Origin: Sinisalibacter aestuarii
Lineage (GTDB): Bacteria > Pseudomonadota > Alphaproteobacteria > Rhodobacterales > Rhodobacteraceae
Assembly (NCBI RefSeq): GCF_027923545.1
Contig: NZ_BROH01000002.1
Span: 62,001-126,000 of the forward strand
Direction of reading: 5' to 3'
Length of the DNA stretch: 64,000 bases
Shown: piece after piece, positions 37,748-47,546 of the stretch
Layout of the letters: each line of letters starts with the position of its first letter
How positions within the stretch are numbered: position 1 is the stretch's first letter
The notes under the pieces: model-generated
What the model was told of the DNA's origin: nothing
Database searches by the model: none
The model's input: the letters and a program-made list of their open reading frames with translations, nothing else
Made by a program: the position numbers and the translations under genes

Positions 37748-38344
37748 TCACCAGCACCCCGCCGCCCGGATCGCGCTCGACGAGGCGTCCACCATCGGCA
37801 CGTTGACGAGGCACCAGGCCGGCGGCTCGGACCGCGCCAGCAGGCGCGAGCGCGCATCCGGCAGGCGGGCGAAACGAAAGGCCCGCGCGGCGGGCGACAT
37901 GCGCGCCGCCACCCGGTCGCCGGGCCGCGCCAGCACCCCGATGGGCAGCGCCCCCATGATCTCTTCCCAGCGTTCCCAGCGGTGGAACCCCGCCAGGTTG
38001 TCGGCCCCCATCAGCCAGGTGAAATGCACCCCCGGATAGAGGGTGAAGAGCGCGCCCAGCGTTTCGGCGGTGTAGCGCGTGCCAAGCTGCGCCTCGATAT
38101 CGGTGACCACGACGCGCGGATGGCGCATCACCTGCCGCGCCCGCGCCAGCCGTGCCTCCAGCGGTGCGGGTCCGTGCTCTTTCAACGGGTTGCCGGGGCT
38201 GACCAGCCACCAGACCGCATCCAGCCCGAAGCGCTTCAGCGCCTCGCGGGTGATATGGGCATGGCCGTTATGGGCCGGATCGAAGGATCCGCCCAGAAGG
38301 CCGATTGCCTGGCCAGGACGCGCATGGGGCATTGCATGTCTCAT
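37748..38344 (-). CDS. nadD: Nicotinate-nucleotide adenylyltransferase
   Basis: 198 residues from the ATG at 38344 (or 194 from 38332). NAD biosynthesis: makes deamido-NAD from nicotinate mononucleotide and ATP. The nucleotidyltransferase motif [11 protein letters not shown] is near the start, [11 protein letters not shown] binds the nicotinate part and the late ASSSAIRA is the ISSTxIR-type motif. No good Shine-Dalgarno site is seen for either ATG. The genes rsfS and rlmH, common neighbours, are absent. Confidence 0.92.
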   Translation of the reverse strand: MRHAMPHARPGQAIGLLGGSFDPAHNGHAHITREALKRFGLDAVWWLVSPGNPLKEHGPAPLEARLARARQVMRHPRVVVTDIEAQLGTRYTAETLGALFTLYPGVHFTWLMGADNLAGFHRWERWEEIMGALPIGVLARPGDRVAARMSPAARAFRFARLPDARSRLLARSEPPAWCLVNVPMVDASSSAIRAAGCW

Positions 38345-38407
38345 TGCGCCGGTAGACCGAAGCGCGCGGGCGCTGTCAATCGCCTGCGCTTGACATCCGG
38401 CATTTAC

Positions 38408-38421
38408 CTGACAAAAGTCAG
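38408..38421. promoter_or_regulatory. Inverted repeat just before the MarR-GNAT gene
   Basis: CTGAC (38408-38412) and GTCAG (38417-38421) flank AAAA, five bases before the ATG at 38427. A TTGACA hexamer lies at 38390-38395. The repeat would cover the core promoter of a short-leader transcript, so it may be an autoregulatory operator. Confidence 0.4.
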
Positions 38422-38426
38422 ATATC

Positions 38427-39302
38427 ATGCTGCCCGATCCCATCGCCCGCATCCGCCGCTTCAACCGTGCCGTCACCCGCGAGACCGGCGCGCTCGACGG
38501 CTCGTTTCTCGGTCGCGGCCGCCCCCTCGGCGCGGCCCGCGTGCTGAACGCCATCGGTCAGGGGATCGACGATCTCGCGCGCCTGCGCGGCTATCTCGGC
38601 CTCGACAGCGGGCTGGCCAGCCGTCTGCTGCGCGGGCTGGAAGCCGAAGGGCTGATCGAGACCCGCCCCCGCCCCGAAGATGCCCGCCGCCGCTCGCTGC
38701 ATCTCACCGATGCGGGAAGGCGCGAATTCGACGCCTATGAGCGGCTGTCCAACGAGAGCGCCGCCACGATCCTCGCCGCCCATCCCCGCCCCGAGGCGCT
38801 GCTTGCGGCGATGGACCTCGTCGCCTCCGCGCTGGGGCGCAACGGGATCGAGATCGCCGCCGCCGACCCGCAAAGCGACGAGGCCCGCTACTGCCTTGGC
38901 GAATATTATGCCGAGCTCAACCGCCGCTTCGATACCGGCTTCGACCCCGCCCGCTCCCGCGATCCCGAGGCCGCCGACATGTCGCCGCCGCGCGGCATCT
39001 TCCTCACCGCCCGCTCCGATGGTCTGCCGATCGGTTGCGCCGGGCTCAAGGGCCATGACGGACGCTGGGCCGAGGTCAAGCGCGTCTGGGTCGCCCCCGC
39101 CGCGCGCGGTCTCGGTCTCGCGCGCCGGATGATGGACCGGATCGAAGCCGAGGCCCGCACCCTCGCCATCCCGCTCCTGCGGCTCGACACCAACTCCGCC
39201 CTGCCCGAAGCCGTCGCGCTCTATACCCGGCTCGGCTGGCGCGAGATCCCCCGCTTCAACGACGATCCCTACCCCGACACCTTCTTTGAGAAGCGGCTAT
39301 AG
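38427..39302 (+). CDS. MarR-family regulator fused to a GNAT acetyltransferase
   Basis: 291 residues. Residues about 1-145 are a winged-helix MarR domain ([30 protein letters not shown], then [14 protein letters not shown]). Residues about 150-291 are a GNAT fold with the acetyl-CoA loop [18 protein letters not shown] and [19 protein letters not shown]. Such fusions are known, but the modified substrate is not. No Shine-Dalgarno site is visible before the ATG, so translation may be leaderless or nearly so. Confidence 0.88.
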   Translation: MLPDPIARIRRFNRAVTRETGALDGSFLGRGRPLGAARVLNAIGQGIDDLARLRGYLGLDSGLASRLLRGLEAEGLIETRPRPEDARRRSLHLTDAGRREFDAYERLSNESAATILAAHPRPEALLAAMDLVASALGRNGIEIAAADPQSDEARYCLGEYYAELNRRFDTGFDPARSRDPEAADMSPPRGIFLTARSDGLPIGCAGLKGHDGRWAEVKRVWVAPAARGLGLARRMMDRIEAEARTLAIPLLRLDTNSALPEAVALYTRLGWREIPRFNDDPYPDTFFEKRL

Positions 39303-39416
39303 GCCAGAGGCACAAGCCGAAACCGCCAGCCGCGCGGCGCAACCACGGGGAGCGCAGAGCCGCAGCCGCGCGCTCCGGCATGGGGTGCGCCGTTTACGGT
39401 GCCGCCACACCCTCGC

Positions 39417-40481
39417 TCATTCCGTCTCCGACGACCGCGCCCAGAGGTTGATCGCCTCTTCATCGGCGTATTTGTCGATCTCGGACAGCTCCGCCTCGGT
39501 GAAGTCGAGCTTCGCCACCGCGCCCGCGCAATCCACCACCTGCTCCGGCTTCGACGCCCCGATCAGCGCCGACGTAATACCGCCGCCGCGCAGCACCCAG
39601 GCGATGGCCATCTGCGCCAGCGTCTGCCCGCGGGCCGCCGCGATCTCGTTCAGCGCGCGGATATGTTCGATTGCCCGCTCGCTCAGCATATGCGGGTCGA
39701 GCGATTTGCCCTGCGCCGCCCGGCTGCCCGCGGGAATGCCGCCGAGATATTTCTTCGTCAGCATCCCCTGCGCCAGCGGCGTGAAGGCGATGGAACCGAC
39801 GCCCAGCTCAGCCAGCGTCTCCTTCAGCCCGTCGCGTTCGACCCAGCGGTTGAACATGTTGTAGCTCGGCTGATGGATGAGCAGCGGCGTGCCCATCTCG
39901 CGCAGGATCGCCACCGCCTCGCGGCTGCGCTGCGCATTGTAGGACGAAATCCCGATATAGAGCGCCTTGCCTTGCCGGACGATCTGGTCGAGCGCGCCCA
40001 TCGTCTCTTCCAGCGGCGTATCGGGGTCGAAGCGGTGGGAATAGAAGATATCGACATAGTCGAGCCCCATCCGCTTCAGGCTCTGGTCGAGCGACGAGAT
40101 CAGGTATTTGCGGCTGCCCCATTCGCCATAGGGCCCCGGCCACATATCGTAGCCCGCCTTTGACGAGATGATCAGCTCGTCGCGGTAGCCCTGGAAATCC
40201 TGTTTCAGGATCTGGCCAAACGCCTCCTCGGCGCTGCCATAGGGCGGCCCGTAATTGTTGGCGAGGTCGAAATGGGTGATACCGAGATCGAAAGCCGTGC
40301 GCGCAATCGCCCGCTTGGTCTGATGCGGCGTATCCTCCCCGAAATTGTGCCAAAGCCCGAGGCTCACCGCCGGCAGCTTCAGCCCCGAATTGCCGCAGCG
40401 GTTATAGACCATCTTCTCATAGCGGTCCTCGGCGGGGGTGTAACGGGCGGGGAAATCTTTGGCGGAGCGAATATGGGTCAT
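39417..40481 (-). CDS. Aldo/keto reductase, YghZ/GPR-like
   Basis: 354 residues from the ATG at 40481, with AAGGAGGCTCAG just upstream. The AKR active site is visible: Asp in THFDLANNYG with its Tyr, Lys in ISSKAGY, and His in FYSHRFDPDTP. The C-terminal NADPH loop is ALIGASKPEQV. The N-terminal RYEKMVYNRCGNSGLKLPAVSLGLWHNFG and overall length match YghZ, an L-glyceraldehyde 3-phosphate reductase that also detoxifies methylglyoxal. Physiological substrate not certain. Confidence 0.88.
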   Translation of the reverse strand: MTHIRSAKDFPARYTPAEDRYEKMVYNRCGNSGLKLPAVSLGLWHNFGEDTPHQTKRAIARTAFDLGITHFDLANNYGPPYGSAEEAFGQILKQDFQGYRDELIISSKAGYDMWPGPYGEWGSRKYLISSLDQSLKRMGLDYVDIFYSHRFDPDTPLEETMGALDQIVRQGKALYIGISSYNAQRSREAVAILREMGTPLLIHQPSYNMFNRWVERDGLKETLAELGVGSIAFTPLAQGMLTKKYLGGIPAGSRAAQGKSLDPHMLSERAIEHIRALNEIAAARGQTLAQMAIAWVLRGGGITSALIGASKPEQVVDCAGAVAKLDFTEAELSEIDKYADEEAINLWARSSETE

Positions 40482-40629
40482 CTGAGCCTCCTTGTTCGCG
40501 GGCCGGAGTAGACGCCCCACGCCAGGGAGTGTCAACGCGAACATCCCACGCCCCAAGTGAGGTTGGGGGCGCAGGCCATCGTTGCGCAGCAAGGAATCTG
40601 GGCCTCCCATTTACGACTTCAAATGAGCT

Positions 40630-40983
40630 TTAGTGGGAAACGTAAATGTCGATCACTTCCCATGCATTCTTGTCCACCGTGTATTGGACCACCGACGTGT
40701 TCCACTCCTGACCATTGGGGCCAAACCGGTGGACAAGGCGTATCAGATACTCTTGCCCACCCTGACACTCAAAATAGTGCACATCGTCATATTCTTCCGG
40801 TGCAACCGCCCGCTTGAAAACGCGACGATATCCCGAACTTGTCGCAATAGGGCTGACAAGTTCCCACAGCCGAATTTGGGTGTTTTCGTCGGTGAATTCC
40901 AAACATATGGTTTCTTCAGCGGTCGCGCACGCCCCGATCCCACTCAGAGTGGCCAGCAGCCACAACAGATGAATTCTTTTCAT
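40630..40983 (-). CDS. Low-G+C hypothetical lipoprotein
   Basis: 117 residues. [20 protein letters not shown] carries a lipobox with Cys19. The mature part is rich in Trp and Tyr and ends VIDIYVSH. The gene stands out in composition: 27 of 60 bases at 40741-40800 are G or C, against roughly two-thirds in neighbours. That suggests recent acquisition. I do not recognise the family. Just upstream is ettA (opposite strand) and just downstream the aldo/keto reductase gene. Confidence 0.6.
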   Translation of the reverse strand: MKRIHLLWLLATLSGIGACATAEETICLEFTDENTQIRLWELVSPIATSSGYRRVFKRAVAPEEYDDVHYFECQGGQEYLIRLVHRFGPNGQEWNTSVVQYTVDKNAWEVIDIYVSH

Positions 40984-41052
40984 CCGTCTTCCCCTCGCCT
41001 CGCCCTTTCGCTACACCACAGCTCAATCCCTAAGTTTCGAGGAATCCGCGCC

Positions 41053-42708
<1,656 letters not shown>

Positions 42709-42773
42709 GGCGGGTGGACGCTTGGGGTTCCGGCTTGGGTTCGATGCGCGCGCGGCACCCGGTTGGGTGGAGC

Positions 42774-42862
42774 GTAGGGTGCGCATTCATGCGCACCGCG
42801 TGTCCGGTTTGTGGGACGTGCTTGGGGCCGGGGATGGTGGTGCGCATGAATGCGCACCCTAC
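42774..42862. repeat. REP-like inverted doublet
   Basis: Two 24-base arms are perfect inverted copies: 42774-42797 and 42839-42862, separated by 41 bases. Each arm holds its own eight-base hairpin (GGTGCGCA-TTCA-TGCGCACC) preceded by GTAG. This is the architecture of a REP/REPIN doublet: two palindromic elements in opposite orientation. It lies in the 261-base gap between ettA and the DUF992 gene, which otherwise holds no supported gene. Confidence 0.75.
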
Positions 42863-42969
42863 GGCCACCGGCCTTCCCGCTTCTCCCGCGGCAAAGGCCG
42901 CGCAAAAACCCAACCCTTCACTATTTCCGCAATATCAATGCCTTGGAAGCCTGTGCGAATTCGTCCAGC

Positions 42970-43503
42970 CTAATTCGTCACCACCCCGACAAAGTCCAGG
43001 CTCATCGTCTGCACCCCGGCGGCGATGCTCAGGCCGGTCTGCATCTGCACGCTCACCGGTTGCAGCCGGAACGCCTCGTCACCCTCGCCGAAGAGCAGAT
43101 TCGCGCCGACGCCGGTGCCCAGGGTGGCCTCGGCGCCCACGCCCCGGTACTCGCCGGCCAGCGCGCCGGGCAGGTAATCGCCGGTGAACCCGGTTTCGGG
43201 GCCGAGCACCAGCCAGGCCAGCGCGCTCTTGTCGGTCATGCCGATATCAATGCCGACCTTGCGGATCGTGCCCTGATAGGCCTCCTTCACATTGCCGTCC
43301 ACGCTGACATAGGTGCACTCGAAGACCTTCTTGGAGGTGACGATCGCGCCCCATCCGCCTTCGCCGAGGCAGGTCAGGGTGCCCGCCTTCACGCCGTTTT
43401 GCGCCTCAGCCGCCCCGGCGGCGAGGCTCAGGGCCAGCAGCGCGGCCAGGCCGGCGGCGCGGCGGGTGCGCGGGCGATCGGGGTCGAGATTAGCTGTGGT
43501 CAT
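42970..43503 (-). CDS. DUF992 domain exported protein
   Basis: 177 residues. The N-terminal basic part (MTTANLDPDRPRTRRA) precedes a hydrophobic core ending LAAGAAEAQ, a Sec-type signal with an extended n-region. The DUF992 domain follows: AGTLTCLGEGGWGAIVTSKKVFECTY has the two conserved Cys, and WLVLGPETGF lies in the middle. Periplasmic beta-rich protein found widely in Rhodobacterales; function not known. The 286-base gap to the next gene is empty as far as I can see. Confidence 0.8.
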   Translation of the reverse strand: MTTANLDPDRPRTRRAAGLAALLALSLAAGAAEAQNGVKAGTLTCLGEGGWGAIVTSKKVFECTYVSVDGNVKEAYQGTIRKVGIDIGMTDKSALAWLVLGPETGFTGDYLPGALAGEYRGVGAEATLGTGVGANLLFGEGDEAFRLQPVSVQMQTGLSIAAGVQTMSLDFVGVVTN

Positions 43504-43789
43504 GGAAAAATCCTTTCCTCGCAGTGCCTGTCCGGTTCAGCGCCGGTTTGTCCCCCAGAGGTGTAGATGGCCGCGGTTGAAATCAATCGGCCGCCGCCGC
43601 GCTTCGCGGGTTCTTGCCGATGACGCGGCGGAAAGCCGGCGGTGGCGCTCACTGGTGCCCCGCCCGGCATCGCAGGCCCACACGGTCATGGCGGGTCTCG
43701 CGCCTATGCAGACAGGGCCGACGGCGCTATCCTCCTCTGCCAAGCCGGCATCTGTCGCCGGACGGGACCACCAGACGAAAGGAAACGCC

Positions 43790-44269
43790 ATGCACCGCCG
43801 GACGCTCCTCGCCAGCATCGCCGCCACGCCACTTCTGGCCGCCTGCGGATTGCCGGATACCGGGGCGGGGACGCGGCTGGTCGTGCTGCGCCACACCGAG
43901 CGCACCGGGGAAAACCTGAACGCCGACGGCATCGCCCGCGCCGCGGCCCTCCCCGGCGCTCTGGCCGACATCTCCGTCGACGCGATTTTCGCCCCCGACC
44001 GCCAGCGCAATATCGACACCGCCACGCCCCTCGCCCGCGCCCGTGGCCTGACGGTGCAGGTGATCCCCGCCACCGATATCGCCAGAACCATGGTCACCGG
44101 CCGCGCCGGGCAAACGCTGGTCTGGGTCGGCAACAAGGACAACCTCGAAGCGCTGTGGGCCGAGATCCACGCGTTCGGCGCGCCGCCGATCCAGTATGGC
44201 GAGCTGTTCATCGTTTCGATGAACGGCCTGCGCGCCGGACGGGTCGAACAGCGCCGGTTCGGCGCCTGA
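43790..44269 (+). CDS. Histidine phosphatase superfamily lipoprotein, degenerate active site, copy 1
   Basis: 159 residues from the ATG at 43790, after AAAGGAAACGCC. The N-terminus MHRRTLLASIAATPLLAACG pairs a twin-arginine-type motif with a lipobox (Cys19). The phosphatase core keeps Arg34-His35 in VVLRHTERTG. In the closely related SixA-type sequence the second catalytic His sits in a VGHSN segment; here this is VGNKDN, with Asn115 in its place. The late strand FGAPPIQYGELFIVSM aligns with the family. Paired with a paralogue 145 bases downstream. Catalytic activity is doubtful; ligand binding is possible. Confidence 0.8.
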   Translation: MHRRTLLASIAATPLLAACGLPDTGAGTRLVVLRHTERTGENLNADGIARAAALPGALADISVDAIFAPDRQRNIDTATPLARARGLTVQVIPATDIARTMVTGRAGQTLVWVGNKDNLEALWAEIHAFGAPPIQYGELFIVSMNGLRAGRVEQRRFGA

Positions 44270-44413
44270 GCGGGCGGGCGAAACCCCGGCCTCCGCTCGC
44301 GATCCCGGCGCCCTTGCGCCATGGACGGTTTACCGCCGATCGCCCGGCGCCGCGCTGGACAGGCATCGCCATGCACCTTACCCTGAACGAAACACACACG
44401 AGCAGGCAGCCCC

Positions 44414-44899
44414 ATGTTTCGACGCGACTTTCTGGCCCTCACCGGGGCAACCGCCCTCCTGTCCGCCTGCGCCGCCCGACCGCCGGAGCTTCACGGCCGG
44501 CTCATCGTGCTGCGCCATGCCGACCGGACCTTTTCGATGCTGAACGAAAACGGCGTCGCCCGCGCCGCCGAACTGCCCGCCGCGGTCGCAGATCTGAAGA
44601 TCGACGCGATCTATTGCACACCGCGCCCGCGCAATATCGACACCGCGACGCCGCTGGCCGAGGCCCGCAACCTCTCGGTCACCACGATGGAGGCAAGCGG
44701 CGCCGGCACCCGGATACTGACGGCCCATCCCGGGCAAACGGTGGTCTGGGTCGGCAATCAGGAAAACCTTGGCTTTCTCTATGCCGAGCTTGGCATTCCG
44801 GAGAAACCGCCTGTCCAGTTCGGCGAGTTGCACGTGGTCACCCTGCCCCGGGGCGGCGGCCGGCCGATTGTCGAAGAGCGCCGCTACGGCCTTGCCTGA
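44414..44899 (+). CDS. Histidine phosphatase superfamily lipoprotein, degenerate active site, copy 2
   Basis: 161 residues. MFRRDFLALTGATALLSACA is a Tat motif plus lipobox (Cys19). Arg34-His35 (VLRHADRTF) is kept and the second catalytic His is replaced by Asn115 in VGNQEN, exactly as in the upstream paralogue. Shared blocks include NIDTATPLAEARNL and GQTVVWVGNQENL. The gene lacks a close Shine-Dalgarno core beyond AGGCAG. A hairpin terminator follows, so the two genes probably form one unit. Confidence 0.8.
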   Translation: MFRRDFLALTGATALLSACAARPPELHGRLIVLRHADRTFSMLNENGVARAAELPAAVADLKIDAIYCTPRPRNIDTATPLAEARNLSVTTMEASGAGTRILTAHPGQTVVWVGNQENLGFLYAELGIPEKPPVQFGELHVVTLPRGGGRPIVEERRYGLA

Positions 44900-44913
44900 C
44901 AGGCCCTGACGGA

Positions 44914-44940
44914 AAAGGACGGCCCTCAGGACCGTCCTTT
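44914..44940. terminator. Terminator hairpin after the histidine phosphatase pair
   Basis: Nine-base perfect arms AAAGGACGG (44914-44922) and CCGTCCTTT (44932-44940) around a nine-base loop, 14 bases after the stop. A short T-run ends the stem. The 256 bases from 44900 to the HpaR-like gene hold no supported gene. Confidence 0.6.
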
Positions 44941-45155
44941 CCGGATTCCCCTTCGCCTCGGGCAAACCACCTTGCGATGGCCGGTGCATCGGGAAGAGTT
45001 CTTTGCGCGAGTCGCGCGCCCTTCTCGCCCTCTGGCATAGGTAATGGTATCGCAAACAGCCGCCCGCGCAAAGCAAAACCGCGCGGCGGGGGATTTGCGC
45101 GCCAAGTCAACTGTCTAGATCGCGGCGCGCGCGACAGGCGGCGATTCACGCTCCC

Positions 45156-45602
45156 TCAATCATCGGCATTGAGCCGGTCCGAGGTCTCACGCAGCTCGGT
45201 GAGCAGGTCGAGCAGCGCCTCCATCCGGTCGGTGCCGAAGGCAGCTTCGAGGCGGGCGTAGATCTCGGCGGAGCGCTCCGCCATCTCGGCGTATTTTTCC
45301 CGCCCCGCCGCTGTCAGCCGCACCCGGCGGCGGCGCGCATCGCCATCCTCGACCCGGGCGATGAAGCCCCGCTCGGTGAGCGCCTTCATGATCCGGCTGA
45401 GCGAGGGCGGCATCAGCACGCAGATTTCGCTCAATTCGCCCGCCGTGCGCGGCTCGCCCTCGGCCAGCGCACGGATCACCCGCCATTGCTGAACGGTGAG
45501 GCCGATCCTGTCGAGGTCGGCCCGGAACGGCGCCAGCGTCGACTCGCGGGCGCGCAGAAGCGCGATGGGCAAGGCGCGATCATAGCCTCTCACCGGCGCC
45601 AC
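45156..45602 (-). CDS. MarR-family regulator, HpaR-like
   Basis: 148 residues. The N-terminal LPIALLRARESTLAPFRADLDRIGLTVQQWRVIRAL block and the helix-turn-helix LSEICVLMPPSLSRIMKALTERGFI match HpaR, which represses homoprotocatechuate genes in other bacteria. The wing is RVEDGDARRRRVRL. No hpa catabolic genes are in the window; its nearest neighbour is the divergent aminotransferase gene at 45801, so the inducer and target may differ from HpaR. Symbol not assigned. Confidence 0.82.
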   Translation of the reverse strand: MAPVRGYDRALPIALLRARESTLAPFRADLDRIGLTVQQWRVIRALAEGEPRTAGELSEICVLMPPSLSRIMKALTERGFIARVEDGDARRRRVRLTAAGREKYAEMAERSAEIYARLEAAFGTDRMEALLDLLTELRETSDRLNADD

Positions 45603-45763
45603 CCGCGCGGCCCGGCGCCAGCGGAATCGCGTAAAACCCGCTCAAAATCAAAGCTGTGCTGCCGCATATCTCCTCCGGTTTGCCGAAACATTATCGCCGC
45701 GCCCCGCCTCTGTCACCCGCCCCCGCATGATCGCGATTGCATTTGCTCAGGCCCGGTCCTACC

Positions 45764-45775
45764 ATTTGATCAAAT
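45764..45775. promoter_or_regulatory. Palindrome ATTTGATCAAAT upstream of the tpa gene
   Basis: Perfect 12-base palindrome in the 198-base divergent region between the HpaR-like regulator and the tpa gene, 25 bases before the tpa ATG. MarR-family proteins bind such short AT-rich palindromes. Its use as an operator is inference. Confidence 0.45.
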
Positions 45776-45800
45776 TCCCCGATCTGCGACGGAGCACGAG

Positions 45801-47183
45801 ATGGACGGCGTCACCGAGAACGATATTTCCCACGTCATCGAGGCCGACAAGGCCCATGTCTGGCACCACCTGGTTCAGCATAAACCCTTCGAGGCCGGCG
45901 ATCCCCGGATCATCGTCGAGGGCAAGGGCATGCGGGTCTGGGATGCGACCGGCAAGGAATATATCGACGCGGTGTCCGGCGCGGTCTGGACGGTGAATGT
46001 GGGCTATGGCCGCACCAGCATTGCCGATGCGATCCGCGACCAGATCGTCAAGCTGAACTATTTCGCCGGTGCCGCCGGCACCGTGCCCGGCGCGATTTTC
46101 GCCGAGAAGCTCATCGCGAAGATGCCGGGCATGAGCCGGGTCTATTACGCCAATTCGGGCAGCGAGGCGAACGAGAAGGCCTTCAAGATGGTCCGCCAGA
46201 TCGCCCACAAGCGCTATGGCGGCAAGAAGCACAAGATCCTTTACCGCGAGCGCGATTATCACGGCGGCACCATCGGCACGATGAGCGCGGGCGGCCAGAC
46301 CGAGCGGGTGATGCAATACGGCCCGCTCGCCCCCGGCTTCGTCGCCGTGCCGCACGCGATGGAATACCGCGCGCAATGGGATCTTTCCGGCGAGGCTTAC
46401 GGCGAGCGCGCGGCGGAGGCGATCGAAGAGGTGATCCTGCGCGAAGGCCCCGACACGGTGGGCGCGCTCTGCCTTGAGCCGATCACCGCAGGCGGCGGCG
46501 TGATCGTGCCGCCGGTGGGATACTGGCAGCGCGTGCAGGAGATCTGCGACCGCTACGATATCCTTTTGCATATCGACGAGGTGGTCTGCGGCATGGGCCG
46601 CACCGGCACCTGGTTCGGCTACGAACATTACGGGCTGCGCCCTGATTTCGTGACGCTCGCCAAGGGCGTGGCCTCGGGCTATGCCGCCATTGGCGTGACG
46701 GTGACGACCGAGAAGGTCTTTGACATGTTCAAGGACGATGCCACCGACCCGCTCAACCATTTCCGCGACATTTCCACCTTCGGCGGTTGCACGGCAGGCC
46801 CGGCGGCGGCGATCGAGAACATGCGGATCATCGAGGACGAGGGGCTGCTCGACAACACCACCGCCATGGGCGCGCGGATGCTGGCCAATCTCGAAGGGCT
46901 GATGGACAAGCACCGCGTGGTGGGCGATGCGCGCGGCAAGGGGCTGTTTCTCGGGCTGGAACTGGTGGCCGACCGGACGACGAAGGAGCCGGTGCCGGAG
47001 AAGGACATTGCCGCCGTGGTGGCCGACTGCGCGGCCCAAGGCGTGATCATCGGGGCCTCGAACCGCTCGGTGCCGGGGCTGAACAACGTGCTGATGTTCG
47101 CACCAGCCCTGATCGCGACCCCGGACGATATCGACCAGATCACCGACAGCGTGGACCGGGCACTGAGCAAGGTCTTCGGCTGA
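45801..47183 (+). CDS. tpa: Class III aminotransferase, taurine-pyruvate aminotransferase-like
   Basis: 460 residues from the ATG at 45801 (MDGVTENDISHVIEADKAHVWHHLVQHKPFE), rather than from the longer frame. PLP lysine in TLAKGVASGY; VYYANSGSEANEKAFKMVRQ is the phosphate-binding segment; LHIDEVVCGMGRTG carries the Asp. The N-terminal part and KRYGGKKHKILYRERDYHG match what I recall of Tpa, which turns taurine into sulfoacetaldehyde. xsc, tauR and the tau transporter are not here, so other omega-amino acids are possible substrates. Confidence 0.72.
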   Translation: MDGVTENDISHVIEADKAHVWHHLVQHKPFEAGDPRIIVEGKGMRVWDATGKEYIDAVSGAVWTVNVGYGRTSIADAIRDQIVKLNYFAGAAGTVPGAIFAEKLIAKMPGMSRVYYANSGSEANEKAFKMVRQIAHKRYGGKKHKILYRERDYHGGTIGTMSAGGQTERVMQYGPLAPGFVAVPHAMEYRAQWDLSGEAYGERAAEAIEEVILREGPDTVGALCLEPITAGGGVIVPPVGYWQRVQEICDRYDILLHIDEVVCGMGRTGTWFGYEHYGLRPDFVTLAKGVASGYAAIGVTVTTEKVFDMFKDDATDPLNHFRDISTFGGCTAGPAAAIENMRIIEDEGLLDNTTAMGARMLANLEGLMDKHRVVGDARGKGLFLGLELVADRTTKEPVPEKDIAAVVADCAAQGVIIGASNRSVPGLNNVLMFAPALIATPDDIDQITDSVDRALSKVFG

Positions 47184-47206
47184 CGAAGGCCCCTTTGGCG
47201 GACGCG

Positions 47207-47245
47207 GGCCGCGCCCCGGAGCCATCCGGGACGCGGCCTTTGCTT
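47207..47245 (+). terminator. Intrinsic terminator of the tpa gene
   Basis: Fourteen-base arms GGCCGCGCCCCGGA (47207-47220) and TCCGGGACGCGGCC (47225-47238), one G-T pair, four-base loop, then TTTGCTTG. The rest of the 363-base gap to 47547 holds GC-rich sequence, then an AT-rich stretch at about 47380-47420 and the LexA-box match at 47511; no other gene is supported. Confidence 0.85.
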
Positions 47246-47510
47246 GTCGGGTCGGCGGCGGGCGGGTGAAGACCGGCGGGCGGCGGCGGCGGGTAAAAGC
47301 CCGGGCGGCGGGGCAGACTCCGGAAATCCGGATAAGTGGAGTCCCGGCGCCGCGCAAACTCCAAGACACCGCTTTGATATAAAACAATTTTCTCACATAC
47401 ACCCGTGCAACTTTCCGGTTAACGAAGTGTTGACGCCGCCGGTTTTGCCGCGCCCCCAGCCCGCTGTCACGGCAGGGTGAACGCCGCCATCTTGAAATCT
47501 CGCCCCAAAT

Positions 47511-47525
47511 GTTCCATATTTGTTC
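47511..47525. promoter_or_regulatory. LexA (SOS) box candidate GTTC-N7-GTTC
   Basis: GTTC (47511-47514), seven bases CATATTT, GTTC (47522-47525), which matches the established alphaproteobacterial LexA-binding consensus exactly. It ends 21 bases before the ATG at 47547, where LexA would overlap the core promoter. Upstream sequence is AT-rich, unlike the surroundings. Confidence 0.6.
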
Positions 47526-47546
47526 TCCCCGCAGAGGAGACCCGCC

